From assembly GCA_963170055.1 (NCBI GenBank), contig CAUJGJ010000135.1, positions 672,001 through 736,000 on the forward strand: a stretch of DNA of 64,000 nt, in the 5' to 3' direction. The notes beneath the pieces were generated by a model that ran no database searches, was not told the DNA's origin, and was given only the letters and a program-made list of their open reading frames with translations. Origin of the DNA: Halisarca cf. caerulea. Lineage: Eukaryota; Porifera; Demospongiae; Chondrillida; Halisarcidae. The position numbers were made by a program, and so were the translations under genes. Below are positions 1-15,660 of the stretch, one piece after another (the first letter of the stretch is position 1; each line of letters starts with the position of its first letter).

Positions 1-402
1 AATGGCATAACTTTTCAACTCCTACGGTATATTATAGTAAATCCAATTCATGATCCTTCGATTAGTTTTGTGACCAGTGCATACGTTTATTGGAAGTAAA
101 CCTATGTTTTCAAGTTTGTGACCAAACACGCGAGACATGTTATGTTTACTCTGAGCAAATTAGTGACTCTGGTAAGAATCTCACATATCAATGAAAAAAG
201 AAACAAAATCAATACATCAGATGATTAAGAATAAATAGTAATAAGATACTGATTCAAAAATACACAGACAATTCATAGTTTTCTGCCAGTTTTTCATTAC
301 AGCACCACAGCGCCAATCACAGGCATAATGCCAACCAATCGCAGGATCATGAGCAAATTGACATCACTCATCTAAATGATAGTTCTTGACCTCAGTTCTT
401 CT

Positions 403-1555
403 TCATTTTCCTTTAGCTCTAAAGTAGTCTCCCATTCTCTCTACTATCTCAACACATATGCTTGGACACATGGATGATGAGTACGATCCATAGACAACAT
501 ACAGTTTAGTCAGAACTGCTATGAAACCAGAGTTTTCCTGCATGCAAAGAATAATACAAAAGACATACATACGTACATGTACCAAGCAAAATTGGAAAAA
601 TTCAACCAGGCCATACATATATGTACATATTACATTAGAAATTCATTGCCAATACAAAGAGATGTGCATTGCAGTAGCATGCACACCTGTGTATTATATG
701 TATGTACCTGGATGTTTCCACACCCTACATGTGTATGTATTTATATACGTATATACATATGCAGATACACATATACAGTATATACACGCAAAAATAGCAA
801 TCGAACTCTTATGACCCCTAGTAACAATGTGTATTAAATTTTGCATGTACGCACGTGTCCTTGTTCAATTGGTATTCTAGTTGGTAACCTAATCTCATCT
901 ACCTGCTGTAGATTACATTGTGGTGATTACGTATATAATCATGACTGATAAACAACAGCTGAAAATGGGTCAAATTCCTTAGGACTAGTGACAGCCTGGA
1001 TCTGTAACACCTACTTGAAATTAGTGTGGAATATGAATTGCCAATGTAAACTGACACAGATAAAATTACGTACATGTCCTTATCCACACATTAGTTCACT
1101 TCAATGATACCATTCAAGATTGAGTTTGGATTCATCAACAGGGCATCCTCCTCCTCTAGCTGATCTGTCACTCTTTGATCACCCCCTTGGTTTACAGATG
1201 CATAATTTTGCCCCCCACTCCCCAAATTTAACATTGTGACGTCAGTTTTTAGGTTTGGAAAATATTATTACCTTTCCATCAGTATTTCTATTATCATGTG
1301 GAGGAAAACTTTGCATGTGGGCATATACAAAGTGTAAAGGTGTGTGTGTGTGTGTGTGGAGGGGGGTGGGGGATAAATACGTATTGCAATAGAGGAGTAA
1401 TTAAGAAATTTTAATCATGAATATTTGAGAATTGATCACACAAAAGCTATTCTGTCTTGTTTAGCCACCACCATTCGCTAAAACATACACAAATGAAAAC
1501 TTACATCCCAGGCCATTTAGACTTGAAAAGCAGGGCGAATATGGTATCACCCAAC

Positions 1556-1631
<76 letters not shown>

Positions 1632-2306
1632 GTCCAGTTGGCACAAGTGGGTGGTTAGTAGTCTCTTATGAGAACTTAAGCCTGTTGCCAGCTGGTGGTA
1701 CTTTAAAAGGGATGAAAGCTGTGACTCTCAGCAGCTTACATGTAAAATCATACCTGTCAGCCTCAACCAATGGAATATGACTTGGGTATTTCTTTACCAG
1801 ACTCTTAGTGAGGTGCTAGTCAGTGGCTGGTGCCCTGGATGCTACTAGCCTGGATATTACCAAGTTTAGGATTGGGAATCACTGCTGCTGTGAGTTAGGT
1901 AGACACACCACCGCTCTTCAGCTGCAGCCCAGCCCTCCCCATCTCATGGGTACAACTTTACAGATGGATAACCTCTGATTGCATGAGAGGGCCATCAGGG
2001 ATGATGGCTCATATCCAATGGGTCTATCTCACTGATGCCTGGTGACTGACCCCCAGTTGGACCCCTTTAGGGCCCAACAAGGGGACCACAATACCTCACA
2101 CTGCAGGCTGTGGTTTGGCACGTACAGTGAAACCTCACTTATCTGCACCTCAATTATCCACTTCTGCAGTAGTCTTAATTAAAACAAATCTGCAATAATC
2201 CTACTGTACACTATACTACTGCTCCCTTATTTATAAAGTTCCCTTGTTTTATCCACAACTTCATCCAGAACAGATGCGTGTGGACAAGCGTGGTCTGACT
2301 GTATTA

Positions 2307-2400
<94 letters not shown>

Positions 2401-2681
2401 CGCGCGCGTGTAAAACTGTGCACTTGTACCTTCTTGGCGTATATAGCATCTTTATCTGCACGAATACACTTATAAAAAGCTCCATTGAACTTTACTCCCT
2501 TCTTCATAGCATCGTTTGGGTTAGCAAAGGCAGCAAAGATGGCAGATGATTGTTCAGAAGTCACCTCGTATCCAACAGATGTGGCGCGGACTGATCCATC
2601 ACTTTTCTTTACGATAGCTGCACATTCTACTTGTCCCGATTTCACCATACATTCGTGAACGAGACTTTGCAGTTCATTCAT
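403..2681 (-). CDS. PFN4: Profilin-4-like protein, two exons
   Basis: Coding exons are 2681-2430 (84 codons, from the ATG) and 537-403 (44 codons plus stop), giving 128 aa; vertebrate profilin-4 is about 129 aa. The donor after ...YAKK and the acceptor before ENSGF are both phase 0. The C-terminus (SICVEIVERMGDYFR) matches the profilin-4 ending, and exon 1 carries the FxG..YxCIRAD..xIYAK block typical of this divergent profilin. Classical profilins bind G-actin and poly-proline; profilin-4 is reported to bind actin poorly and lipids instead, with testis-enriched expression in mammals (family knowledge). The 1.9 kb intron holds two long TG/CA tracts, one starting about 30 bp from the donor. 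The gene starts 73 bp from the oppositely oriented FAM228 gene and probably shares its promoter. Identification is firm; the paralogue (4 rather than another profilin) rests on overall pattern. Confidence 0.88.
1559..1630. repeat. (GT)n microsatellite
   Basis: Pure TG dinucleotide repeat of about 36 units inside the profilin-4 intron. Open frames here encode only Cys-Val or His-Thr and are artefacts. Confidence 0.97.
2310..2410. repeat. (GT)n tract ending in CG-rich alternation
   Basis: About 43 TG units followed by gcgtgcgcgcgcgtg. Continuous purine-pyrimidine alternation makes it prone to Z-DNA. It ends about 18 bp inside the profilin-4 intron from the donor site. Confidence 0.95.
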
Positions 2682-2754
2682 GGTGGCAGGTGGCTATAGG
2701 ATTGTGTATGATGAGAGCGTCTCCATTTTGCCGTTTCTTAGCAACGTCAACAAA
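2682..2754. promoter_or_regulatory. Bidirectional promoter of profilin-4 and FAM228
   Basis: Only 73 bp separate the two start codons, which face away from each other, so both 5' UTRs and core promoters must lie here or overlap the opposite first exon. No TATA box is visible. The stretch contains an RFX-type X-box at 2733-2745. Confidence 0.75.
2733..2745 (+). promoter_or_regulatory. X-box (RFX binding site) candidate
   Basis: GTTTCTTAGCAAC fits RYYNYY-N(1-3)-RRNRAC, the RFX X-box consensus, at every constrained position (half-sites GTTTCT and AGCAAC, spacer T). RFX factors drive ciliary genes in animals. It lies 9 bp before the FAM228 ATG and about 50 bp from the profilin-4 ATG. The match is seen; RFX control is inferred. 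Confidence 0.55.
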
Positions 2755-6027
<3,273 letters not shown>

Positions 6028-6564
6028 AACATTATGGTATTGTATTGTTGTGTTGCTGCAATGATTGTAATCGTTTTGATACACACATTGTTGCATTCAT
6101 GTGTAACTGTAAAGTAGTATTAGCTGGTCTTTTGCAAACAAAATCATCCCATTTCACTTAGCTCAATGATACTCTTGGGAACGGAGAGGGACAACTTTCT
6201 GTTGGGGAACATTATTCAAGAATCTTTGGCTTGCATGAAGCTAGCACCTAGTTTGGACTCAATTACAATAATTGTACGTGTACACTGTCAATTATTCGAT
6301 CGAGGCTATCCTCTGACCATTACGTACTAGTACTCCCAAGATCGAATGGTGGTACTTTTGTACAATATGGCAATATGATCACAGCAAACAATCGTATACA
6401 CTGTATCTTCTATATGGGATGTCTAATTCGATAATGTCTGGCGAAAATGACGCCGAGTGTGTGGCGACCGCGCCACAGGGACCATTAATCAGGACTGTAG
6501 ATTGAGTATATTTGTCCCATTTCTGGGCTGTTTCGTTTTATAATAGTACCACATCGGGGCAACA
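6028..6564 (+). other. Intergenic spacer, FAM228 to glycosyltransferase-like gene
   Basis: No exon-like sequence seen. It must hold the FAM228 3' end and the promoter of the next gene. A GC-rich patch near 6440-6480 (gacgccgag...gcgaccgcgcc) stands out from the AT-rich surroundings and may mark the promoter. Confidence 0.4.
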
Positions 6565-9500
6565 ATGCGGCTGAAGTTCCATGTGAGAGTACTGTTGTTT
6601 CCAGTCATTCTGTTTGTTATAATAGTGGTTTTCGCCAATGCTTATCTACGCAGTGTTGAACATCAAATTCAGGTCGAAATAGTTCCTCGCCGTGCTATGA
6701 ACAGCGTCCACTGGGGGGTGCAAAGCCGGCATCGCAGAATTTTTGCCACGATTCCAGAGCGCATGTACATTATCCCGCTTTTCTCCAAGGAGCAGTTCAT
6801 GAATACTCTAGCTAGTTATCTTGATCTTTGTAGAATCGCACTTGACTGGAAAGCCCACCTAGTAGAGCCCTTCATATGCGGATCGAGACTGTACGGTATT
6901 CATGGTTGGAGGGATAGCTGGTGTTCGGGTGATGTCAAGATATATACCTACAGAACATTCTACGATTTTGACCAATTAAATGAGACTCTTTTATGTGTTG
7001 GTCAATGTAGAATGGACTCTTTCGAAAAATTTCTACATACCTCCTCAAGAAGAATCATTCTCCTGCACTCGATAAGACCATGGGAAAATGTTGACATTGA
7101 ATTAAAAGTTAAAACATTTGATGCCAACATTGTGGATTGCAGTCAACGCTTCCCTCATTTAATTGAAAAGACAACACTCTTGTTGCATAGGCATACACAA
7201 CAACGGTCCCTACCCCCATTCGAAGTGGCAGGTATGCTATGTTGGAGGAAGGAAACTATTGTTTCAACAACCAGCTTAAGGCAAGCTATGAATACACTTG
7301 TCGGAGATAGCACCTATAGTGTTTTGTTTACCAGTTATGGAGCCAGAGATCCAGATCACACCAATAGTACATTCCGGGACAAGATCAGATCCACTGCAGT
7401 TGTAGAAAGGAGATGTGCTAACAAATTAAAAGCACCAGCGACAGCATGGAAACTTAAGGGGTTATCTAACACTTTCATTGACAGTATAGGATTTCAGGAT
7501 AGAAAATTCATCTCAGTTAATGTGAGTTCCAATGATTCTGATGCTTTGTGGCATGGTAATATGCACACATGTTGCATACACATGCAATGTTTTTTTTCTC
7601 CAAAAGTTTTACTACTATATACTATATTATAATGGTATATAGGGCCACATCGTGAATCTGTGATGCCACACATTTGTAGATACAATCTGTTTGTATCGGC
7701 ATACAGGTACATGCACTGCATACATTGTCTTCACAAGTTTCTTTGAGCAATGCTCATACAAATGTGTGCTCAGAATTCACAACAAAGGGGATTCTTACTT
7801 TGCATGGCTTGGAATTATTATATTGCATATTATAATGTATACATATCATTATGTTATGCATATTATAATAGGTGAATGTAGTAGAAAACAAACTGGTGGG
7901 GCAGTATAGCACTAGTTCTGTGATTTCACAAAGTACAGTGGAATCTCCTATAGCAAACTCCCCTAATAACAGAAACCTCTCTACAACAGACTGCTTTTGT
8001 GGGACCAGACAGATTGCTAGCCTCTGAATAGTGGGAACCTCTGTATAACAAACTGCTTTTCAGTTTCCAAAGTGTCCATTAAAGAGAGAGGTTCCCCTGT
8101 ATCATACGTACATTGATATTATGCATATGTAGTGGAAAAGATCCACACTGATGTATATGCAGACATCCTATAAGTGCAGGCCTGCAGCATAACAGCCTCG
8201 GGCAAAGAAAGCAAGATATGTTATGTTGAATGTGGGAATGTGCATGATTGGATATATTAGACAATAAACAAATTAATATATACCATGTACATAATATTAT
8301 TATTTTTGCTTCATTGAGTATATACATGTATAAGCATCCAATATATTACCACACTAAAAGGCTGCCCGATTTGTGTTTGTATAAAGGACATTTTGGGAAC
8401 GACATAAATTCAACTGATTTAATATTATTGTTATTAATAGAGGTTTCCTTCTTAATTTGGGAGGTTCAAAATGTATTTTAGGAATTGTAGGAATTTTACT
8501 GGGACTGTAAGTCATGTCCTTCTAGAGAGGTTTATTATACTGTGTCCTTAATTATTATTAATTGGGAGAGTCCCCTATCAGAGCTTAATTCCACTGTAAT
8601 ACATATGTTTCTGAAAGAGTTAACACATTTATGGAGTGATTTCACTTCCTATAAACATGAAGGTGAATCTTGCTGACAGAACCAGCAGCATGCATGAAAA
8701 CCGGGTATAAGTTTCAGTGGGAGAGCAACAAGCCCCTTTGCACTTCAGTTCTATTACAATACCACCCATGTCTAGTACCGAGGTCAGGGATGCATCGCAT
8801 AATGAAATTTTGGTGCATCTGTCAATGAATGCCTTGTATTCATGTGATTTGAAGATTACATTGCTATTGATCAGGGTTCAGGTCCATGGCCTTTGTGGTG
8901 CATAAGACACTGTAATCTTATTATCAAACTGATCGGTAAGGTGACACTTATCATGCATGCCTCTATAACTGTGTGCATATGGACATTATAATAATATAAT
9001 TATATACATATAGTCCCTATAGGGGGTGTTTGCAGTGATGCATAAAACACCACATGGATAGTCAATATAATATTATTATATAAGATACTCTATACATGCT
9101 TGTGGCATAAATGATTCAAAGTAGAAATGATGTATAGTTGATTGTGTAGCTATCTGACATGATTACTTGTAATACTGATCCCTAAACAAAGATTGAGTAA
9201 TTTCTGCTGATTCAGAAAACTGCAGGTTTCATAATTATATATTAAGCAGTTTTCATTTCTCTGATTGAATTTAAGACACAATTTTAGAACTTACCTCCTC
9301 TGAAAGGTATTGGCCAAAAGAAATTTTAATATTATTCTGCATTGTTATGTATTAGAGTGCGGAGCACCAATCTATGTAATATACATTAATACCATACATG
9401 AAATATATTATTCACAGACCAGTAATAGGGCTATAATATACTACAAACATACATAATACAACCATGGTAATTAAAGAAACAAAATACTATAAAAACTTCT

Positions 9501-10645
9501 ATAGTTTGACTGCCCAATTAATGACTAAATTCACAGTTCTGACATAATATTATAGGATTGATGGTGGTGATGTATAAACTGAATTGTTGGGGATATAATA
9601 TTATTCGATCATGACCAAATCACAGTTTGTCTATAATATTATGGTGGCAGTGATTTTTGCGAACCTTATATATTTTTGCAAATTTTGCTTGCATTTGCAA
9701 AAATTCAGCTGTGAATATTTGGTAGGGACTGGTTCATTTGCAAAAATAAAATCATGAATTACAGCTAAGTTCTTGATCCGCAAAATACACACACTGCAAA
9801 AATTAGCGCCTATGTACAGCTAATTTGACTGACAGTAATGAGTAATAACATTCCTATACTGTATATGCATACATTATAACTTATTCATGAAAAAACTTAT
9901 GACATTGTATATAATATATGTATTGCATGCCTTATAACCAACTATATATATTCTGTATATGCTGTACATATGACTGTGTTTATGTGTCCATAATATATAC
10001 TACAACATTACAGAAAGGATTCTTCTGAATCAGTATTCAGTATATATATAGTATTGCTTTGGGTTATATGACCTTCTGCAACTGTATTATGTAGCTCTGA
10101 ATACTTCATATTCATGTTGTTTTTTTTGTCTTATTTGATAGATACGAATAGAAAAAGTAGTTAACTTGATGACCAATCAGCAGATAAAGTGCTGTTTGCA
10201 GACATTAAACCACACTATTTCAACTCTGAACAGGAAGGTAGCAGAACAGCTAGGTGTACTGGTTACTACTGATATTTCACCTTATGGAACAGACTCATGT
10301 AACACTCCCTACTGCAAAGAACATTCCTCCATTTTCCTCCAGCAGCTGAAAGCCCTAGGTCTCAACCCTGTGTACTATGATGTTCAGAAATTTAGCACCT
10401 TTAACAGTAGAGCTGTTGCAGGAATAGTGGAAACTGAGGCTCTGACCAAAGGACAGTTCTTAGTCACAGTAGGAACTGGCCTCTTTCAGTCAAGACTCAT
10501 ACATGACTACATTGTAAACAACAGAAATGCCAAAAATACCAAAAAACATGTATATGCTTTGTGTCGAGACACACTGGCCTTCAGCGATGATATAACAGCG
10601 AAGGAAGTTAAAAACTACGTGACATTGGGTGAATCATGTATGTGA
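6565..10645 (+). CDS. Type II membrane protein, O-fucosyltransferase-like
   Basis: Two exons, 6565-7521 and 10142-10645, join in phase 0 at a strong GTGAGT donor (…FISVN|IRIEKVV…), giving 486 aa. Residues about 8-27 form one hydrophobic segment after a short basic N-terminus (MRLKFHVR), a signal anchor as in Golgi or ER glycosyltransferases, with the rest luminal. The splice recreates an ISVNIRIEK motif resembling the V-H-x-R segment of GT-B O-fucosyltransferase-like enzymes, and the late block GIVETEALTKGQFLVTVGTGLFQ resembles their nucleotide-sugar-binding C-terminal region. Cysteines recur in CNTPYC and LCRD. I do not recognise a named orthologue; the enzyme class is inferred from layout and these motifs only. 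The 2.6 kb intron contains repeats only. Reading past the exon 1 donor gives a false 355 aa frame. Confidence 0.6.
7934..8101. mobile_element. MITE with CAGTGGAATCTC ends
   Basis: Starts TACAGTGGAATCTC and ends GAGGTTCCCCTGTA, inverted and flanked by TA. Internal 'aacaaactgctttt' is repeated. Same family as 4906-5097 and as the sequence at 18199-18362. Confidence 0.5.
8500..8598. mobile_element. Short MITE-like repeat ending TTCCACTGTA
   Basis: About 100 bp with 'ctagagagg' at one end and 'aattccactgta' at the other, related to the CAGTGGAA family. The left boundary is poorly defined. Confidence 0.35.
9635..9812. repeat. TTTGCAAAA-rich repeat
   Basis: Several copies of (t)ttgcaaaa(t/a)t in both orientations ('atttttgcaaattttgc', 'gcatttgcaaaaattcag', 'catttgcaaaaataaa', 'actgcaaaaattagc'). 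Similar words occur at 29975-30495. Probably a degenerate DNA-transposon fragment in the intron of the glycosyltransferase-like gene. Confidence 0.4.
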
Positions 10646-12298
10646 CATTACCAATATTGTTCTGCTCTTTGACAGTATATATATTCATAACTACTTTAAT
10701 ATTTATTTTTGTATACATAATCAATGTGACATCATTGCACAGCTTAATCATAATAATGTGGAACATCGAGCATTAATTCCATATTTTTCAAATGGCAAAG
10801 TACACATACATGACATAATTATATTATCATAATGCAAGTATGAGGAATACAACATATATAAAGTACATGGCATATATTATGATACTTTACACCTGCAATG
10901 TGTGCATGAGCCTGGCCAGTAGACATGCCTTATATTGGCTGTATACTTGTACATGTGGGCATGCATGCAATGCAACACTATAGTAATCTATGAGTTTTGG
11001 ACTACGTAATTATTATATCCATACAGAAACACATACAGGTGATTTTGTTCCCTATTGCACGTGCAATCATGCAGTGCACGTGTATAACACTATTGTTGGG
11101 GTCATTGTTCACTCCATGACAGTATACAGTATAATATAGTACTGTATATTTACATACATGTATGTAACTTGCACAAACATAATAATATACATACATACCC
11201 TTATACACATATACGTATATAGGTGTGTTCTAGTCCTCCATATATATGCATGCACATGCAGTAATTAATGCATGCATGGGAATTATTAATGCAGTTTCTC
11301 ACATACATCTGCATGCTGCATGGGCGTACTCATGCAACGGGACTTGCTGTTATAACATTATTATCAATCAATATGCCTATTCCACTATAGGGGCTCATGC
11401 ACATTGAAATAGTGCACTGCATGCATGCATATATATGGCCTCCATGTGCACAAGATTGTGAAGATAAGGATGTGGGATCTTGCTTACGCAGAAGGTCCTG
11501 CTACAGACTCTTGTAGTACAGCATTCAGCATACAGAACATGTGACCATTCGTGCATGATATTCATCATAATATAATATTATTCTTAAGAAAAATTAATAC
11601 AAATAAAATACTGTACTGAGCATAGACAGTCAAATAATATACAGGGTATTAATATTGGTGAAGAGAGATAATAATATTATATTTTATAGCAAATCAAACA
11701 AAACTGTTCACTTCTGCTTCAACCTGCACTCGAGGAAAATAGATAGGGGAACAATGAAATTTCAGAGTGCACCATTAGTCCTTACACCGTGATACATAGT
11801 ATACAATGTTATATCAAAGAAGGTCCAAATACTGTTAAGCTACAAAGCATTAGGTAAGACAGTATTGTGTAATTTTGCAAATTCAGCCTTCAGCAATCAT
11901 TAATATGAATACATATCTTTCATAGTCTCCCAACAATAGTTACAGTTACAGTCTTACAGTACGTGAGCTATGCTTTAACTGATTACAAATTCACACACAT
12001 ACTTCAAATAAAAACGGTCATACATAAATTTTTTTATAGCTATATATGATAACATCAAAAGCTACTCTTCAAACACACTTGAGGTAAAATATTTACCTGG
12101 GTGTCACATGAAATAGTCTATGGTAAAAGGCTCCCCAGTCTAAATAAGAACCATTTAAAAATGGTAAAAGGATGTAGGATTGACACAGGACAGTGCAAAA
12201 AGGCCTTATCAAAAAGGATCCTCCAAAAACACTTGGAACAAGGGTGAGTTGCAAAACAGGTACAGGGCTAAATGGGCAAAGGGCAAGACAGGCATAGG

Positions 12299-12531
12299 GC
12301 TAGACGAGCATAGGGCTACACATACATGAGGCTAGACGGGCATAGGGCTAGACAGAGTTTAATTGGACTGAGTGTACACTGTGCAAATTCCTACATCCCT
12401 CATGTGCAGCACATTATACGTATATGCTGTGGGATGTAGGAATTTGCACAGTGTACACTCAGTCCAATTAAACTCTGTCTAGCCCTATGCCCGTCTAGCC
12501 TCATGTATGTGTAGCCCTATGCTCGTCTAGC
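12299..12531. mobile_element. Foldback element with repeat-containing arms
   Basis: Arms of about 100 bp (12299-12398 and 12432-12531) are near-perfect inverted copies around a 33 bp loop. Each arm is built from a short tandem motif, roughly GGGCTAGACGGGCATA, followed by an ATTGGACTGAGTGTACACTG...CTACATCC block. Further degenerate motif copies extend left to about 12260. No coding capacity. A second member lies at 54100-54600. Confidence 0.75.
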
Positions 12532-12807
12532 GTGTGTGCTTGCACTGATGATTTTAAAAATAAAACAGAATGGTACTTACTGATTTGCCTAAGGCCATAC
12601 GTTCACAAATCGTAAACATGTATCTTGCTCAGAGAGACAAACAGTAATACATAGAACAGTGGTAAAATGTGTCAGTGAGGTATGGTGGGGTGGAGGCTGC
12701 ACAAGGAACAAAACTACTTGGTCATATTTTTTCTACTGAACTGTATGTATTGTATTTTGCATCCAAGTAAATACAACACTAAACCACATGAACATAATAT
12801 TCACTAG

Positions 12808-12913
12808 CCATTAGGAAATGTTTGGAAAGAAACTAAAGTTATCACATCAACATTCATATGCCATTAGGAAATGTTTGGAAAGAAACTAAAGTTATCACAT
12901 CAACATTCATATG
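12808..12913. repeat. Perfect 53-bp tandem duplication
   Basis: Units 12808-12860 and 12861-12913 (ccattaggaaatg...cattcatatg) look identical, which suggests a recent duplication or an assembly artefact. Confidence 0.9.
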
Positions 12914-13559
12914 CTAGATGTCATTTGATCAATTTGAACACACAAAAAGTTTAAAATTACAACTTTTGTGTCGCTGAAAGGAAAGACTGTCACAGGGAAG
13001 ACTGATCATCAAGTACTACCCAATTGAAAGAAAAGAAGCAATGCAGCAGTTGGGCATGATCACATGCAGACAATACAAGTCACTCAAAGGCACAAAATCC
13101 TTAATAAGACAAAAGTTATGACTGAAAAGAGCCCATCCCCATAAGTTAGGCATATTCCTGTTTTCTAGCCTTGAGATCAGACCCATTTCATGTGCTGCTG
13201 GATGCAGTGCAAAAAGCTTAGAACGGTTACAACAGCAAGTCAAATGGACTAGTATTCTCAGCAGTTTAGAACAAAAACCAAATTTCAACCTGGCAAAGAT
13301 CTCACACTCATAAAGGATGAACTAGCTAGGTATAAAGCATCAGACACCAATAATGCTGTAGTACATTCCCATACATATGTTTACTAATACATAATCCTAT
13401 GGAAAACAATTCTTTTGGAAAATTCCACTGCACCTACATACTTATGTGAGGAGCGTTCAGGAATGCAAATCTACTTTAAAATAATTCATTTTGGCATACA
13501 TAACTCAATCACACACCCTACGTAACTGAATATGCACATGTGAACTATCACAAACATGA

Positions 13560-14288
13560 TTACCTCCATGCAGCCCATCTATACATTTGCCCTATTTGTG
13601 CTCCCTCATTCGTGAAGTGACAAGCAAAAAGTAGCATATTCTGTGGTTGTACTTTGATGGCAAATCTCATGAACAGCAAAGAGTATACAATGAGAGCTGA
13701 AAAGGAAATACCAGAATACAATAAATAAACTGCATACCCTACAGTGTGGATGACTCACGCATACCAGCAGTCATCCTAGGACTGATGATTTCAGGATCAT
13801 TCTTCATGTCTGATAAAGCAGCTAATGGCAATCCCCAGTTTGCAACTGTAGAAATACAGCTACGACGTGTGAATTAGCTACATACAGCGCATGCAAGCAT
13901 AAACAGAGGTAATAGAAAACTAGGCTTGAAACTTACCTGGTCCCCAGAAGTGCTATAAAGAGGAAACGAAAGAAAAGTATTCCAACCTGCTATTAAGTAT
14001 ATAGGAACTATAGAAGTAACTCACTGTGCTAATTCGTAGCACCATGCATGTATGGCCGACGAGATGTACGTTTATGTACATGTACAGAAGAGAGGAAAAT
14101 CATAGATTCATAGAGTATAACCAGACTATAAACACAGCACATGCTTCGTGTGAGCAAATTACAATGAGCAAACGTACGTAACTAGTATATCACCTTAAAA
14201 AGTACTCTTTCCACTCCCGCCTTAGCTTGGGATCTTGCCAATTGGCTCTTACCGTTGTCAAAATTCTTCTAAAGCCTCTTTGCGCCAT
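13560..14288 (-). CDS. MPC1: Mitochondrial pyruvate carrier 1, five exons
   Basis: Exons, 5' to 3': 14288-14194, 14028-14025 (4 nt), 13952-13937 (16 nt), 13845-13765, 13696-13560. The product is about 110 aa, like human MPC1 (109 aa). The core [33 protein letters not shown] and the later [26 protein letters not shown] are diagnostic. MPC1 pairs with MPC2 in the inner mitochondrial membrane to import pyruvate. The N-terminus ([16 protein letters not shown]) is basic and mitochondrial-like. Exon 1 ends in phase 2 with 'AG'; only inclusion of the 4-nt exon CACA, flanked by an AG acceptor and a consensus GTGAGT donor, yields the conserved Ser-Thr before HFWGP and keeps frame. A GTAATC donor overlaps the stop codon, so an extra 3' exon is possible, though the length already fits the family. 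Confidence 0.9.
14025..14028 (-). other. 4-nt micro-exon of MPC1
   Basis: Minus-strand context is TTAG|CACA|GTGAGT. It joins 'TTA AG' of exon 1 to 'CAC TTC TGG' of the next exon to encode L-S-T-H-F-W, as in MPC1 orthologues. No other reading in this intron was found that supplies the missing single base plus codon. Confidence 0.75.
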
Positions 14289-14928
14289 TTTCTAGGAGAT
14301 TGTTTTGTGGAGGAGTATAATCTGGTCTCGCGAACCAGACCACTCCGCGGGTGGTCTTGATGTATTATACGTATGGTCGAGTGTCAATGGATAAATCATA
14401 GAATCTGATACTCTAACACACCGGAGTATATCTATTGATGATCTAGCTTGGAAGTAGACCAGTAGCATATTGGAGCTTTATATAAACACCATAGTTCTAT
14501 TTAAGCACCTACATGGCTGATCAAATGGAATACGTATGCTTTACTTCAAAATATAAGTACAGTACAGGCAAGTGAGGGGTCCACTGACTACTGGAGGGTC
14601 AGACTAGTCTGGTGTAGCTGACTCTTTCTGCCATATATAAATGGGAAAACATACAGCCAAGTAGACTCTATATGTGAAAATCATTATAATGAATAACTCA
14701 TTATAATTTTGTACATATCATCAATCAGACACTATTTTCATACTTGAGCACCAATGACCATATCTCATTACAGATTGAATTGATTCCAGTCACTAATGTC
14801 TCTATCATTTTTTTTAATTTTTGCTCATCTACGTCATTTCACCATAATACAAACTTTGAACTCTTTTTGTTGAATCTTGTACACCCCCCTATATTGTTTT
14901 CATTTGGACTTCCGGTGTGTAACGCGTC

Positions 14929-14930
<2 letters not shown>

Positions 14931-14976
<46 letters not shown>
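14931..14976. repeat. (AT)n microsatellite
   Basis: About 23 AT units. Confidence 0.97.
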
Positions 14977-14981
<5 letters not shown>

Positions 14982-15370
14982 GGATTTGAAGAAAAGTCTT
15001 ATAATAGAGAATTTATATAATAGTAATAGAGAAGCATGAATTTATACAGGAATGAGTTATAGGAATTGTTTTGAAAACAATTGCCAAATATGGCAATTAG
15101 TTTCCAAAACAATCGTCCAGTTACAATAAACAGTATGTTCAATGAATGTTCAGCTGTGCACTTACACTCCAATGTTTTGCAAGTGATTCAAGTGCGTGGG
15201 GCGGCAGCCCCCACGAGTTTTCAACTCGAATTACTTGTTTTCTTTTTGCCTTTTATCCCTTTTCTTTTCTGGGTGCAAAGGTTCCCCAGGTTAAATAAGA
15301 CTACCCTACACCCTATACATGGATATCTATATGGTCTGACAAGATATTCCAAAAATCAATACACCCATTA

Positions 15371-15660
15371 TACTGTAGAAACAATTACATAGAATTGGCA
15401 TGTTATGCGATTGAGGTATTACAAATAGTATATGCATATATAACATTTTCATTTGTGTACCACAGACATGCACATACGTAAGTTGTAATATCATGATGTT
15501 CTTGACACGTAGTAATACATGTCAAGAACATCATGAAAATAAAAATTGCTTATGTGTCTGTGTACATGCATATGGTACACATGGTAAAATGAAATATGCA
15601 TACCATATTTACATATAATACCTCAATCGCATAATATGCCAATTCTATGGTACTGTATGT
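15371..15660. mobile_element. 290-bp palindromic MITE
   Basis: Left arm 'catagaattggcatgttatg' near 15388 pairs with 'cataatatgccaattctatg' near 15630, and pairing continues inward to the perfect centre 'catgatgttcttgaca' / 'tgtcaagaacatcatg' at 15492-15536. No open frame. The whole unit could fold as one hairpin of about 135 bp. Confidence 0.7.

Larger units (their letters stand above)
10646..13559. other. Gene-free interval between the glycosyltransferase-like gene and MPC1
   Basis: No conserved reading frame found. The first part is AT-rich with many palindromic TGCATGCA and TACATGTA words. The interval holds the foldback element at about 12130-12540 and a perfect 53-bp tandem duplication at 12808-12913. 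A 90 aa minus-strand frame at 13016-13288 has no recognisable features. Confidence 0.5.

Noticed and set aside
1457..1780. Open frames over CA/TG arrays (Cys-Val and His-Thr proteins), also at 2244, 15851, 27053 and 31002
   Set aside because: They are translations of dinucleotide repeats within introns or spacers, with no codon or motif evidence of protein.
13016..13288. Minus-strand 90 aa frame after MPC1
   Set aside because: No family resemblance and no matching splice partner; MPC1 already ends at 13560 at the expected length.
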